From Gloeocapsopsis crepidinum LEGE 06123 (GTDB lineage Bacteria > Cyanobacteriota > Cyanobacteriia > Cyanobacteriales > Chroococcidiopsidaceae), in assembly GCF_015207655.1 (NCBI RefSeq), contig NZ_JADEWN010000041.1, positions 1 through 51,439 on the forward strand: 51,439 bases of DNA, in the 5' to 3' direction. Each line of letters begins with the position of its first letter. Position 1 is the stretch's first letter. Under the pieces are notes generated by a model. That model searched no databases. It had not been told where the DNA came from and worked only from the letters and a program-made list of their open reading frames with translations. Below are positions 27,531 through 36,959 of this stretch, one piece after another. The translations under genes were made by a program, and so were the position numbers.

Positions 27531-27644
27531 TTAAATTTAGCCTTTAAAACTAAGTAGAGCGGTATCAAAATTTCATAGCTTGACAAGGAACTTTATGCTT
27601 TAAGATACTATTTTGTGTCAAATCTTCTAGAGAAGCAACAAATT

Positions 27645-28583
27645 TCAATCTTGAGAAAAAAGCTTTTCTAACTCAGCTAATAGCTTCTCTATTTGCTTCT
27701 GTTTTTTAGGATTTTCCCAAATTTTTGATTTTTTAGCAAGGCGATAGGTTACATCCATACGGTTTTTGAGTGATGACGATTGACTGCGATCGCTCTGATT
27801 TGTACTGCAATCTATTATTTGAGCAACTCTTTGTTTGATTTGAGTTAGGGAGAGGTTCTCTGCGATCGCTGACTCTAGCAATGCCTGACGCTGCCCTAAA
27901 TCGTTAACTTTAGCAATCGCTCTAGCCTTAGTATAGGCAATCTGCCCCAGACGTAGGGCAGCTAAAACTTCATCCGGTAAAGTCAGCAACGGTAAGCGAT
28001 TGGTACGAAAGCTTTCTGGCGTGAATTTTCCTACTGTGTTGAAAACCTCTTGCACCAACTGCCAGTCTTTGCTGTGGATAACGTTATCCACAGAATTACG
28101 TTTGGGGTGAGCAGCTTGATTGAGCAAAGCGATCGCCGACTCAGACGTTGTGTTTAGTTTTAACGCTATGAGTTGTAGGATGCCTTCTGTTTCTTCAATC
28201 GGGTTTAAATCTTCGCGTTGTAAGTTCTCCAGCAGGGCAAGCTGCAATGCATCATTATCTGTCAGCTCCCGAATAACTACAGGCACTTCTTCTAGACCAG
28301 CTGATACAGCAGCTCGATAGCGCCTTTCTCCAGCTACTAGTTCATACTTATCGTCTAAGAGCGGACGTACCAATATTGGTTGGAGAATCCCATGCTGCCT
28401 GATTGACTCCACCAACTCCTGCATAGCCATAGGATCAAAGTAACGACGGGGTTGCTGCTGGGGCAGAGCAATTTGGGAAAGTGGGAGAATTTCTGCTGCA
28501 ACTTCCGCTAGGGGTAGTTCTCCAAACAGAGCATCGACTCCTTTTATCTGATAGGGCTGAGAGCGGTGTTTTCTGACACTCAT
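27645..28583 (-). CDS. parB: ParB-family partition protein
   Basis: A 312-aa ParB/Spo0J-type protein, the CTP-dependent clamp that loads at parS. Family boxes are LPLSQIALPQQQPRRYFD, GILQPILVRPL, the GERRYRAA CTP-binding box and LALLENLQREDLNPIEE. A central HTH-like region (SESAIALLNQAA...) and a Lys-rich C-terminal dimerisation helix follow. Its start overlaps parA's stop (ATGA). Divergence from the chromosomal pattern and the nearby mobile debris suggest a plasmid-derived partition cassette. Confidence 0.88.
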   Translation of the reverse strand: MSVRKHRSQPYQIKGVDALFGELPLAEVAAEILPLSQIALPQQQPRRYFDPMAMQELVESIRQHGILQPILVRPLLDDKYELVAGERRYRAAVSAGLEEVPVVIRELTDNDALQLALLENLQREDLNPIEETEGILQLIALKLNTTSESAIALLNQAAHPKRNSVDNVIHSKDWQLVQEVFNTVGKFTPESFRTNRLPLLTLPDEVLAALRLGQIAYTKARAIAKVNDLGQRQALLESAIAENLSLTQIKQRVAQIIDCSTNQSDRSQSSSLKNRMDVTYRLAKKSKIWENPKKQKQIEKLLAELEKLFSQD

Positions 28584-29335
28584 GACATCACCTCTAAGTT
28601 TTGGGCAATTTGATTGAGGAGACTAACTGCTGGATGTTTAGCGTTGTAGAGGGCAAGCGGTATGTGTTCTTGTGAAGCATCCGCAAAGGCAACTGACCGA
28701 GGAATGGTTGGATAAATTTTCCCGATTTGGGATAAATGCTCTTGAATTGACTGTAAACTCATTTCGCCTTGTACAGTCCGAGAATCATGCATTGTTGGAA
28801 TTACGCCAGCAATTTTTAGCTTGCGATTGGCGCGAGACCGCACGCGACCAATTGTATTTAGCAAAAGTTCTGTTCCTTTTAGGGCTTTGTACTGCGTCTG
28901 AATGGGAATCAAGACATGAGTTGAAGCTACTAGGCTGATATAGCTAAGAATACCGAGGGAGGGGGGACAGTCTATCAAAATGAAATCGTATTGTTTCAGA
29001 ATCGGCTTGAGCGCTTCTTTGAGGCGTACATCCCGCATATCTGCCACTACCAATTCTAGTTCTGCCCCACTCAAGTTAATGTTGGCAGGAGCCAAATCCA
29101 TCTTGTGAATGTTCTTATAGATTGGTAGCTGTTCGCCAATAACAATCGCTTCATACACTGTGTTGTCTAGTTCTGATGGCTCCAAGCCCATAAATACGGT
29201 CAGCGATGCCTGTGGGTCCATATCGACGAGCAAGACTCGCTGCTGCCGTTGAGCCAAATGGTAGCCCAGATTCATGGAGAGCGTACTTTTACCTACTCCC
29301 CCTGATTGATTAAACAGCGTAATTACCCTACTCAT
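28580..29335 (-). CDS. parA: ParA-family partition ATPase
   Basis: A 251-aa ParA/Soj-type ATPase. The P-loop is NQSGGVGKST (residues 9-18), Walker A' is VLLVDMDPQASLT, and Walker B is FILIDCPPSLG. The 'signature' lysine of the deviant Walker A (KGGxxKT) is replaced by Ser11. ATG 29335 is preferred; a longer frame to 29377 runs through a 22-bp inverted repeat that is probably the operator. It is coupled to parB. Confidence 0.88.
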   Translation of the reverse strand: MSRVITLFNQSGGVGKSTLSMNLGYHLAQRQQRVLLVDMDPQASLTVFMGLEPSELDNTVYEAIVIGEQLPIYKNIHKMDLAPANINLSGAELELVVADMRDVRLKEALKPILKQYDFILIDCPPSLGILSYISLVASTHVLIPIQTQYKALKGTELLLNTIGRVRSRANRKLKIAGVIPTMHDSRTVQGEMSLQSIQEHLSQIGKIYPTIPRSVAFADASQEHIPLALYNAKHPAVSLLNQIAQNLEVMS

Positions 29336-29366
29336 TGACTTCAGTATCAAGTTTGGTTTGACAAAA

Positions 29367-29388
29367 GCATAACCCAACTCAGTTATGC
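29367..29388. promoter_or_regulatory. Inverted repeat upstream of parA (operator or parS candidate)
   Basis: GCATAAC-CCAACTCA-GTTATGC is a perfect 7-bp inverted repeat with an 8-bp spacer, 32 bp before the parA ATG. A second inverted pair, CTCAGTT (29378-29384) and AACTGAG (29419-29425), overlaps it. ParA-class operons are often autorepressed from such sites, and parS may lie nearby. No second copy was found by eye. Confidence 0.5.
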
Positions 29389-29645
29389 AATATCTTTTTG
29401 AGTATAAGTTAGCTTAGCAACTGAGAAAACTGGAAACTCCCTCTAACGGTAGGAGCAAAGAGTCATTAAACTTCCTATAAATCAGTTTAGGTGACTGAAG
29501 AAGCTTAAGCGTGACAAGCAGGCTAGAGAGTAGACTGAATCAACTTCATAGTTCTCAAACCTTGCTGGAAATAAGGTAGACGATCAGATTATAGTTACGT
29601 CGCCAATAAGCTGCTAGATTAAACTTGCCAAAGCCTTGTTGTTTC
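29389..29645. other. Spacer upstream of parA, no gene seen
   Basis: Some 257 bp without a credible frame lie between the parA operator region and the frameshifted gene at 29646. Apart from the AACTGAG arm at 29419-29425 nothing distinctive is visible. Confidence 0.5.
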
Positions 29646-29877
29646 GTGACGAAGTACCCCAAAGTTAGAGGCACAATTAAGCGATCGCCGTTTAAGTGTA
29701 TGTAGAGAGAATGGCATCAGTCGAGAGGTTTTACTCGAAGCCTTGTTTCAACATTACGAATCTGACCCAGATGCATGGGAAGCAATATTAAAGGAAGCCA
29801 AACGAAAAGGCGAACATAGACAACATACTGCAAATTACAAGCGCGTTCAATCGATGATGCAACGATTTGAGAAATAG
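29646..29877 (+). pseudogene. Frameshifted small gene beside parA (possible DNA-binding accessory)
   Basis: From GTG 29646 the frame reads MTKYPKVRGTIKRS and then stops at 29703. Shifting one base at about 29685 continues sensibly as RRLSVCRENGISREVLLEAL, then FQHYESDPDAWEAI and a basic end, with stop at 29875-29877. The two parts together give about 76 residues whose layout (short basic start, central helices) suggests a small DNA-binding or ribbon-helix-helix-like protein. A single extra base explains the break. It is divergent from parA and convergent with the 440-aa protein gene. Confidence 0.5.
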
Positions 29878-29879
29878 AT

Positions 29880-31202
29880 TTACTTCAATGTACTCAACTG
29901 GAGTGTATATGCACCTAATTGACCAGGCACGCTTTTCCATCGCCCTTGTTTAGCACCATTCCAGAGGATTTTGCCAACTTGCGCTTTAGCTTTAGTCAAA
30001 GCCTTACCTTCGATTTCCCCATATAATGCTCGTGCCACTGTTTCAGGAGTCAAAACCTCGCCAACATTTTCTTCTACTACTGTTGCAACTGCAGCAGTGA
30101 AACTCATATTTTGATAGCGCGCTAATAGTTGCTCGTTCGATTTGTTTGTCTGCTTTTGTTTGCGAGATTGAGTATCCTGATTTTCCGAGTTTGATTCAAT
30201 GAGTTTTAGACTAATTGTGTAGCAACCAGGAGAATCTGGGACTTTCTCCCAGAGTCCTTTTTCTACTCCCTTGCGCAGAGTATCATTCATTCTCAACCTT
30301 TCTGCTTTGAGGTCTTCTGGCTCAACCTCTCCATGCACAGCACGAATGATGTAGTCTAGGTGCAAGATACTTCCTTCATTTTCCTGCAAGAGTTGTTCAA
30401 CTGCTTCAGATTTACTCAAGTGCTGATATTGTGGCAGCAGTGGTGTTTTCAGGAATTGTGATGGCGCTTTGTGCAACTTTGGAGAAGGCAATTGCTGGGG
30501 ATACTCGAAGAAAGTTGAATACTCTGTATCTGGTAATTGAATAGGTAAGTCAGATTCCGACTGCTGTTGTTCGTCTTGCTTGCGATTGAAAGCCGAGCCA
30601 ACCACCTCTTTTTGAAGAAAATTTGCAGCAACCGATTGTTCTGACTTATCTTGAGATGCAGATTGTTCTGACTGTTCCGGTGCTTGCTGTGACGGTTGCT
30701 GTTCATTCTCATGGAGCAATTGGGTTAATGCTTCATCAACTAATATCGGCGAGGTTTGCCCGCTGCTCCTTGATAGATCAAGATGCTTCGGCTCGACAGT
30801 TGAAGATAGCTCCGTGCTGGCGGGTTCCCCATTTAGGTGAGTGTCCGGTGCTGATTGGCAAGTAATCTGAAGATCGTTGTGCTGTAAGATGAGTTGGTCT
30901 GCAAGGAGTGCGTTAATATGCGCAATCTGCTCTTTAGCACTTTGGGCTTTTGACTGTTGTTGCGCGTGTCGTGTTTGGTAGTGCGCTCGGAGTTGAAGTA
31001 GACTCTCCGCAAACTGCTGCTGTTCGACTAACTGATCCACTAACAAAGCATGAATGCGATCGAGTTGTTCAGTTGCATGCGAAATCGCACTGGCGCATTC
31101 CTGCACAATTGTTTGATAGCGATCGCGCAGTTCAATGAGGCTATGAATGAAGTGTTGGTTTTGAAGCATTGTTCGCTCTTGAGCGTGGAGTGTCGCTAGC
31201 AT
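29880..31202 (-). CDS. Coiled-coil protein with two C-terminal winged-helix-like repeats
   Basis: A 440-aa protein I do not recognise by name. Residues 15-108 are a coiled coil with a tandem repeat (RYQTIVQE...HALLVDQL and HYQTRHAQ...NALLADQL, about 46 residues apart). Residues 115-250 are Gln/Ser/Pro-rich and probably disordered. Residues 257-331 and 361-435 are two copies of a 75-residue module: QYQHLSKSEAVEQLLQENEG...GLWEKVPDSPGCYTISL versus RYQNMSFTAAVATVVEENVG...GRWKSVPGQLGAYTLQL. They resemble HARE-HTH/winged-helix folds. DNA binding is inferred. It is divergent (31 bp) from a zinc-ribbon protein and beside parAB. ATG 31166 is an alternative start. Confidence 0.8.
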   Translation of the reverse strand: MLATLHAQERTMLQNQHFIHSLIELRDRYQTIVQECASAISHATEQLDRIHALLVDQLVEQQQFAESLLQLRAHYQTRHAQQQSKAQSAKEQIAHINALLADQLILQHNDLQITCQSAPDTHLNGEPASTELSSTVEPKHLDLSRSSGQTSPILVDEALTQLLHENEQQPSQQAPEQSEQSASQDKSEQSVAANFLQKEVVGSAFNRKQDEQQQSESDLPIQLPDTEYSTFFEYPQQLPSPKLHKAPSQFLKTPLLPQYQHLSKSEAVEQLLQENEGSILHLDYIIRAVHGEVEPEDLKAERLRMNDTLRKGVEKGLWEKVPDSPGCYTISLKLIESNSENQDTQSRKQKQTNKSNEQLLARYQNMSFTAAVATVVEENVGEVLTPETVARALYGEIEGKALTKAKAQVGKILWNGAKQGRWKSVPGQLGAYTLQLSTLK

Positions 31203-31233
31203 AATATGTACAGCAGTGTGATATTTCTAGGTT

Positions 31234-31503
31234 ATGCCATCTAAGAGAGTTCATGTTCGAGAATACACAGTAAGGGCACACGAGCGGGTGATTCATACGC
31301 GCGTGTACAAGTTCATCTGCAAGCAGTGTAACAAAGATGTGCAACGTGAAACGTATGATCCGCTTCCGCTGTACTGCGTTCACGAAGTGTCGCCCTTGGC
31401 GAATCGCTGCCAACCAAACGCAACTCAAAGTAGAGCAGCTAAAACAAAGAAGAAGCCAAGACCTGTGTTAGTTAAGCAATCGAAGCGGTGTCGTGCTAGT
31501 TAA
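31234..31503 (+). CDS. Small basic zinc-ribbon-like protein
   Basis: An 89-aa protein, [20 protein letters not shown] and then a CKQC motif (C29, C32), with further cysteines at 48 and 59 and a Lys/Arg-rich tail ([16 protein letters not shown]). A four-cysteine zinc site and nucleic-acid binding are plausible. It is divergently transcribed from the coiled-coil/winged-helix gene with only 31 bp between starts, so they share a control region. The second cysteine pair is spaced unusually widely, and the +1 frame after base ~1385 of this gene region also reads as protein ([14 protein letters not shown]), so a frameshift cannot be excluded. Confidence 0.6.
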   Translation: MPSKRVHVREYTVRAHERVIHTRVYKFICKQCNKDVQRETYDPLPLYCVHEVSPLANRCQPNATQSRAAKTKKKPRPVLVKQSKRCRAS

Positions 31504-32155
31504 TCTAGCAGATGTTTGCTAATATCGCTAAGGACACCTCTGTACCAAAAGCACCATACCAATTAGCACCAGATTTATCACTATCCAAAAACAGTTCTAC
31601 TGTAAATAAGTATAAATTCAAGCAGAATCATTAGAGTTAATCAGCCTGTCAAGAAGTTAACAGAACAACCTCAGCTACAGCCAATACTCACCTCAACGAA
31701 GAGAACCTCTGCGTGGCACTAAATTAACATTAGGAAATGTCGCTCAATAGTTTTGAATAATAAACTATTTTCTACTATTTAACTAAAGTTTTTCTATAAA
31801 ATTTGCATTTGATATTCAACAATTGTAACCAACTTACTGAAGGATGTACGGTTACTCACTTCACTCCATTGTTTAGTTTGTTAAGTGGTCGAAAAGTAAA
31901 GAGCCAGAGTGTATTGGATAGAGATCTACAAAAGGCAACTTGTTTCATTAAGTCTGCAATCACTATCTTGCTTAATGCTGATTTATCTTCCCCAAGTTTT
32001 CCACGATTTAGATTTATTTTCACAGTATAAGTCTATTAAAGCGTGTAGCACAAAGTCACTTTGCTTGTTCGATCGATGCTAATACAGTAACGCTCTCAGC
32101 CAACGAATAAAGCGAAGTTGATACAGGCGCTATGGATGTGAAATAAGAGTATAAA
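31504..32155. other. Gene-poor spacer with a possible gene remnant
   Basis: This 650-bp AT-rich spacer has no credible full gene. On the minus strand, about 31505-31625, a frame reads VELFLDSDKSGANWYGAFGT and ends soon after at a stop; it looks like the decayed end of a protein gene that I cannot name. The 75-codon plus-strand frame at 31803-32030 has no ribosome site or protein-like composition. The promoter of the TamB-like gene should lie near 32050-32150. Confidence 0.4.
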
Positions 32156-35100
32156 ATGACCCACTTCGGCGATCGCCCACCAGAACCAGATTCTAATCAG
32201 CGTTTGTGGTTGATACTCAGCCGTAGCAGTATTGCTATAGGAGCATTTCTACTTTTAGCAATTGTGGGAGGCGTGTCGTGGGGATGGATCTTTATCAACC
32301 AAAGGTTAGTACCGCTAGTTGAAAGTAATTTAGAGCAGATATTTGGAAGACCTGTAGATATAGGGTTAGTAGAGAGATTTTCACTCAATAGCCTGCGATT
32401 TAGCTCCGCATCGCTCCCAGCGACTCCTACCGATCCAGATCGGCTGACAGCAGATGCGGTAGAAGTTCATTTCGATCTTTTGCCATTGCTATTCGACCGG
32501 AGACTGGAATTAAATGTTACGTTAGTTCAACCAGATATATACATCGAACAAGCGAAAAATGGACAGTGGGTTGAAACCCAAATCAAAACTCCACAAGGTG
32601 GTGTTGGTTTCATCCAAACCGAGTTAGAAACGATTCGAGTACAAGATGCCGATATTGTATTAGTGCCAAAGCCCGAACCAGGTAGGTCTAAAGGTGCAGT
32701 GGCGATCGCAGACGTTAGTGGAGTCGCCCGCTTCTTAGAACAAAATCAGCGAATTAAGTTCGAGCTAACTGGTCAACCGAACACAGGAGGCAAACTTACG
32801 ATCGCTGGAGAAACTCGCCCTACGGCATTACAACAAATAACTCTTAATATCCAAGCACAAAATTTACTTGCAACCGAGATTAGTCGATTGATAGATTTAC
32901 CCATCAACCTACAAGCAGGTCGAGTCGATGGGGACTTAAGAGTGCAGTTACAACCCGAAGGACAACCATCGATCGCTGGGACGGCTAGCCTGAGTAACGT
33001 CACTGCCAAGATTGAAAACGTTCCTAATCTATTTACTAATACCCAAGGGAAACTGTTATTTCAGCAGGATCGGACGATCGCCCTAAAGAATGTGACAACG
33101 CGCTATGGCAAAATTCCGGTTCAAATCGGCGGGACGCTAAATACTCAAAAAGGTTATAACCTCTCAGGTCAGGTAAAAGCAGTTAGCATTAATAATCTGC
33201 TCAACACGCTAAATGTCAGGTCTCCCGTGCCAACGACGGGAACTGTCACAGCAGATATTCAGTTACAAGGCGCGATCGCTAACCCAATCTTGAGCGGAAC
33301 TATCAGTACGATTAACACTGCCCAGATCGACCGCATTCCATTTAAAGATATTAACAGTCGCTTTCGGTTGACAACAGCAGGAGCATCACCAGAAATTACC
33401 TTTGCCAATATTCAAGCAACCCCAACTCTCGGTGGGCAAATAACAGGTAAGGGTCAAATTCAGCTAGGAACTCAACCCAAAGTAGCATTTAATTTCCAGG
33501 GACAAAATGTACCAGGAAATGCTGTAGCCAAGCTTTACGGTACTTCTTCCCCAATTGAGATTGGTGATGTCTCAGCTACAGCCCAGATTTCTGGTTCTCC
33601 TGGCAATATCCGTACCGTAACCCAAGTACAAGCACCTGAAGCTACATACCCTGGTACAGCAGAAGTCGTCGTTACCAACAAGGGAAATACACTAATCCGA
33701 AATGCTGTCTTCCAGGTTGCAGGCGGTACGGTGACAGCAAACGGTCAAATTTACAGAAATCGCCAATTCCAAGCAGTTGTTAACGCCAGTGGAGTGCAAC
33801 TCAACTCTTTTTCTCCTCAGTTACGGGGACAATTGAGTGCCAATAACCTGCGCGTGTCTGGAAATTCGTTTGAGCTATCAGATATTCAAGCCCAAGGACA
33901 AGTGCGCTTTTCTCAAGGTTTAGCTGTCATCGAGCAACCCTTAACAGCTCAAGTTAGATGGAATGGAGATCAAATCATCGTTCAAAAAGCAACTACACCA
34001 GGGCTTAATGCGAGTGGAACCGTTGCCGTGCGCTTACCAGAACAGGCAGCACCCGAAATTGCTGGGTTCAACTTAGACGTGCAGGCGCGAGATTATGACT
34101 TGCAAGACCTCGGTTTGAATCTACCTGGTAACGTGGCGCTAGCAGGGCAAGCGGATTTTACAGGAAAAGTTACAGGTACTCCTGATGCCCCTAATGCAGT
34201 AGGAAAACTTGGTTTGCAAAACTTGAGAGTCAACGGTTTAGCCTTCGATCCGGTATTAACTGGTAGATTAAATTATCAGGCTGGGCAACGGACTCAACTA
34301 GAAGTCAGCGGTCAAGAAGATAGAATTGCTGTTACCTTGAATGAGAATAATCGGCCGATTTCATTCTTTGTCCGACGCGATCAAGCGTTAGCAACTGGTA
34401 CAACTCAAGGCGAAAACTTAATTGTCAATGTCCAAGACTTTCCTGTAGCTGTGCTGCAAAACGTGATTCCAAGCGTTCGCTTGCGGAATTTAGGCACAAT
34501 TGCTGGAGATCTATCTGGCAAGTTAGTCATCGACTTAGCCCAGAATATAACCGACTCTACAGTAGTGGCAGATTTGGAAATTGCTCGACCGAGAGTAGGT
34601 CGGTTGGCAGCTAATGTATTTCGCGGGCGCATCCGTTTTGATGCTGGTGCTTTCTCTTTAACTGAGGGAGAATTGCTGCAAGGCGAAAGTCGCATTTCCT
34701 TGAGTGGAGATTTACAACCAGGAGACGATAGACAATTTCAATTCCAAATTGATTTTGACCAAGCCAGAATTGAAAATGTTTTGCAGGCATTGAGCATCTT
34801 TGGTTTTGCAGACTTTGCAGAAGGATTGTTACCTGAAGATATACCTGGAGTAGAGGTATTACAAACGGTACCTGTAGGTTTACCAGAAAGATCTTTGCTC
34901 ACTCAACTGCGACGGTTCTCAGAAATTGAAGCTTTGCTTGCACAACAGCGCCAACAACGGGAAGCAGCGCCGCTACCAACGCTAGCAGAATTAGACGGTA
35001 CGCTCAGCGGTAGAATTGCGGTGAACGGTGCATTACCTCCAGGAACGCAACCAGCATTTAACGTTAGCTTCGATCTTTTCGGTCAAGACTGGGTATGGGG

Positions 35101-36952
35101 CAATTACACAATTGACGAAGTTATTGCCCAAGGAACTTACGATAATGGTGTCTTGACGCTGCTACCGCTACGAGTTGACTTCGGTGAAGGACTCATCGCC
35201 TTGACAGGAACGTTAACTCAGGAGCAACTATTGGGACAGGTACGAGTTGAAGCGCTGCCAGTATCGCTCATCGAACCTTTTCTCCCTCCACAATTTCCCA
35301 TCCAGGTGGCAGGTAATTTGAATGCCCTCGTTACTCTCGCAGGTAGTTTAGAAAATCCCACAGCTATAGGAGAAGTGGCGCTAGTTGAGGGAAGTGTAAA
35401 TCAGCAACCAATTGACAATGCCCAATTGAGTTTTAGCTACAACGACGCACGGTTGAATTTTGGCAGTACAGTATTAGTAGCACAGACGCAGCCAGTAGAA
35501 ATTATAGGCAGTATTCCTGTAGCGTTGCCCTTTGCTTCGGTTCAGCCTGACAATAACCAAATTAGCATTCAAGCCAACGTGCAAGATGAAGGTTTGGCGC
35601 TGTTAAATTTATTGACTGACCAAGTTGCTTGGATTGATGGTCAAGGACAAATAAACGTTGCAGTACAAGGAACTTTAGACCAACCTGTAGTAACGGGGAC
35701 AGCAGTCGTAAATGATGCCACTTTACAGGCTGAAGCTTTGCCCGAACCGCTAACAGATGTAACGGGGACGGTAGAGTTTAACGGCGATCGCATTATCATT
35801 CCAGGCATCACAGGGCAATACAATACAGGCGAAGTACGAGCCGAGGGAACTATCCCCATTTTTGCCTCCCAAGCAGCACGACAGCTAGCAACAAATAATC
35901 CTCTTACGGTATCCTTTAACGATCTAGATGTAGAGCTTGAAGGACGCTATCAAGGCGGAGTCAGCGGCAATATCGTCATTACTGGCACAGCCTTATCTCC
36001 TGATATTGGTGGCAAGATTCGGTTGGCAAATGGTCAGATATCCTTGGGAACCGGAGACACTCCTTCTGCCGCAGCAGGCAGTACAGCCAGCAATACTACA
36101 GATGAATCTCCAATAGAACTTGCCAATTTGCAGTTGATTCTCGGCAACGATGTGCAAATTGTCCGCCAACCCCTACTCAACTTTGAGGCAGAAGGCGATC
36201 TTACCATCAACGGTACTTTAACGAATCCTCGTCCTCAAGGAGTCGTGCGTCTAGTAGAGGGACAAGTCAACTTATTTACAACTCAGTTTACCTTAGCGCG
36301 GGGTGAAGAACAGACAGCACGCTTCACGCCAAAGGGAGGACTGAACCCTATTCTGGATGTAACCTTGGTAGCAATTATACCGGAGACAACAGGCATTCAG
36401 CAGGTTCCAACTTCCTCCCTATCAGGCGAGATCCGCGACATTCCCGCAACGAGCTTCAACACTTTCCGCACCGTACGCGTGCAAGCAGCAGTACAAGGAC
36501 CAGCCAGCGAGTTAGCACAAAATTTGGAACTGACCAGCGATCCAAATCGCAGCGAAGCTGAGATCGTCGCGCTATTAGGCGGCTCCTTTATTAATACCTT
36601 GGGTAGAGGAGATCCTGCTTTAGGACTTGCCACAATAGCAGGCTCTACGCTGTTGAATAATTTACAAGGAACTATTACCCAATTAGGAGAGGCGATCGGT
36701 ATTGATCAATTACGCCTGTTCCCTACTATCGTGACTGACCCAACAGAAAACGTTTCAGTACTGGGTTTAGCAATCGAGGCAGACTTTATCATTACTGATG
36801 ATTTTTCTGTTTCCTTATCGCGGGTATTTGCTGCTGATGATAGCCTGCGATACAACTTGATTTACCGTCTCAACGACCAATTTTTGATGCGTGCCTCTAC
36901 CAATTTGAGTGGTGAGAGTCGGCTGCTTGTGGAATATGACGCAAGATTTTAG
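32156..36952 (+). CDS. TamB-like translocation/assembly module protein (DUF490)
   Basis: A 1598-aa TamB-family protein. A short cytoplasmic start precedes one membrane helix (about residues 24-48, SIAIGAFLLLAIVGGVSWGW). It is then almost entirely repetitive beta strands of the AsmA/TamB bridge type, and ends in the DUF490 domain with the terminal aromatic of RLLVEYDARF. TamB-like proteins span the periplasm and assist outer-membrane protein or lipid transport. No TamA/Omp85 partner is adjacent. The next gene begins 7 bp later and is probably cotranscribed. The start has HIP1 sequence within its first codons and a weak ribosome site. Confidence 0.9.
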   Translation: MTHFGDRPPEPDSNQRLWLILSRSSIAIGAFLLLAIVGGVSWGWIFINQRLVPLVESNLEQIFGRPVDIGLVERFSLNSLRFSSASLPATPTDPDRLTADAVEVHFDLLPLLFDRRLELNVTLVQPDIYIEQAKNGQWVETQIKTPQGGVGFIQTELETIRVQDADIVLVPKPEPGRSKGAVAIADVSGVARFLEQNQRIKFELTGQPNTGGKLTIAGETRPTALQQITLNIQAQNLLATEISRLIDLPINLQAGRVDGDLRVQLQPEGQPSIAGTASLSNVTAKIENVPNLFTNTQGKLLFQQDRTIALKNVTTRYGKIPVQIGGTLNTQKGYNLSGQVKAVSINNLLNTLNVRSPVPTTGTVTADIQLQGAIANPILSGTISTINTAQIDRIPFKDINSRFRLTTAGASPEITFANIQATPTLGGQITGKGQIQLGTQPKVAFNFQGQNVPGNAVAKLYGTSSPIEIGDVSATAQISGSPGNIRTVTQVQAPEATYPGTAEVVVTNKGNTLIRNAVFQVAGGTVTANGQIYRNRQFQAVVNASGVQLNSFSPQLRGQLSANNLRVSGNSFELSDIQAQGQVRFSQGLAVIEQPLTAQVRWNGDQIIVQKATTPGLNASGTVAVRLPEQAAPEIAGFNLDVQARDYDLQDLGLNLPGNVALAGQADFTGKVTGTPDAPNAVGKLGLQNLRVNGLAFDPVLTGRLNYQAGQRTQLEVSGQEDRIAVTLNENNRPISFFVRRDQALATGTTQGENLIVNVQDFPVAVLQNVIPSVRLRNLGTIAGDLSGKLVIDLAQNITDSTVVADLEIARPRVGRLAANVFRGRIRFDAGAFSLTEGELLQGESRISLSGDLQPGDDRQFQFQIDFDQARIENVLQALSIFGFADFAEGLLPEDIPGVEVLQTVPVGLPERSLLTQLRRFSEIEALLAQQRQQREAAPLPTLAELDGTLSGRIAVNGALPPGTQPAFNVSFDLFGQDWVWGNYTIDEVIAQGTYDNGVLTLLPLRVDFGEGLIALTGTLTQEQLLGQVRVEALPVSLIEPFLPPQFPIQVAGNLNALVTLAGSLENPTAIGEVALVEGSVNQQPIDNAQLSFSYNDARLNFGSTVLVAQTQPVEIIGSIPVALPFASVQPDNNQISIQANVQDEGLALLNLLTDQVAWIDGQGQINVAVQGTLDQPVVTGTAVVNDATLQAEALPEPLTDVTGTVEFNGDRIIIPGITGQYNTGEVRAEGTIPIFASQAARQLATNNPLTVSFNDLDVELEGRYQGGVSGNIVITGTALSPDIGGKIRLANGQISLGTGDTPSAAAGSTASNTTDESPIELANLQLILGNDVQIVRQPLLNFEAEGDLTINGTLTNPRPQGVVRLVEGQVNLFTTQFTLARGEEQTARFTPKGGLNPILDVTLVAIIPETTGIQQVPTSSLSGEIRDIPATSFNTFRTVRVQAAVQGPASELAQNLELTSDPNRSEAEIVALLGGSFINTLGRGDPALGLATIAGSTLLNNLQGTITQLGEAIGIDQLRLFPTIVTDPTENVSVLGLAIEADFIITDDFSVSLSRVFAADDSLRYNLIYRLNDQFLMRASTNLSGESRLLVEYDARF

Positions 36953-36959
36953 GGACATT

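Noticed and set aside
31803-32030. 75-codon plus-strand frame in the spacer before the TamB gene
   Set aside because: No Shine-Dalgarno, no domain, and composition like translated AT-rich spacer.
32156-36952. Minus-strand frames inside the TamB gene
   Set aside because: Shadows of a long beta-repeat gene; no ribosome sites or domain similarity.
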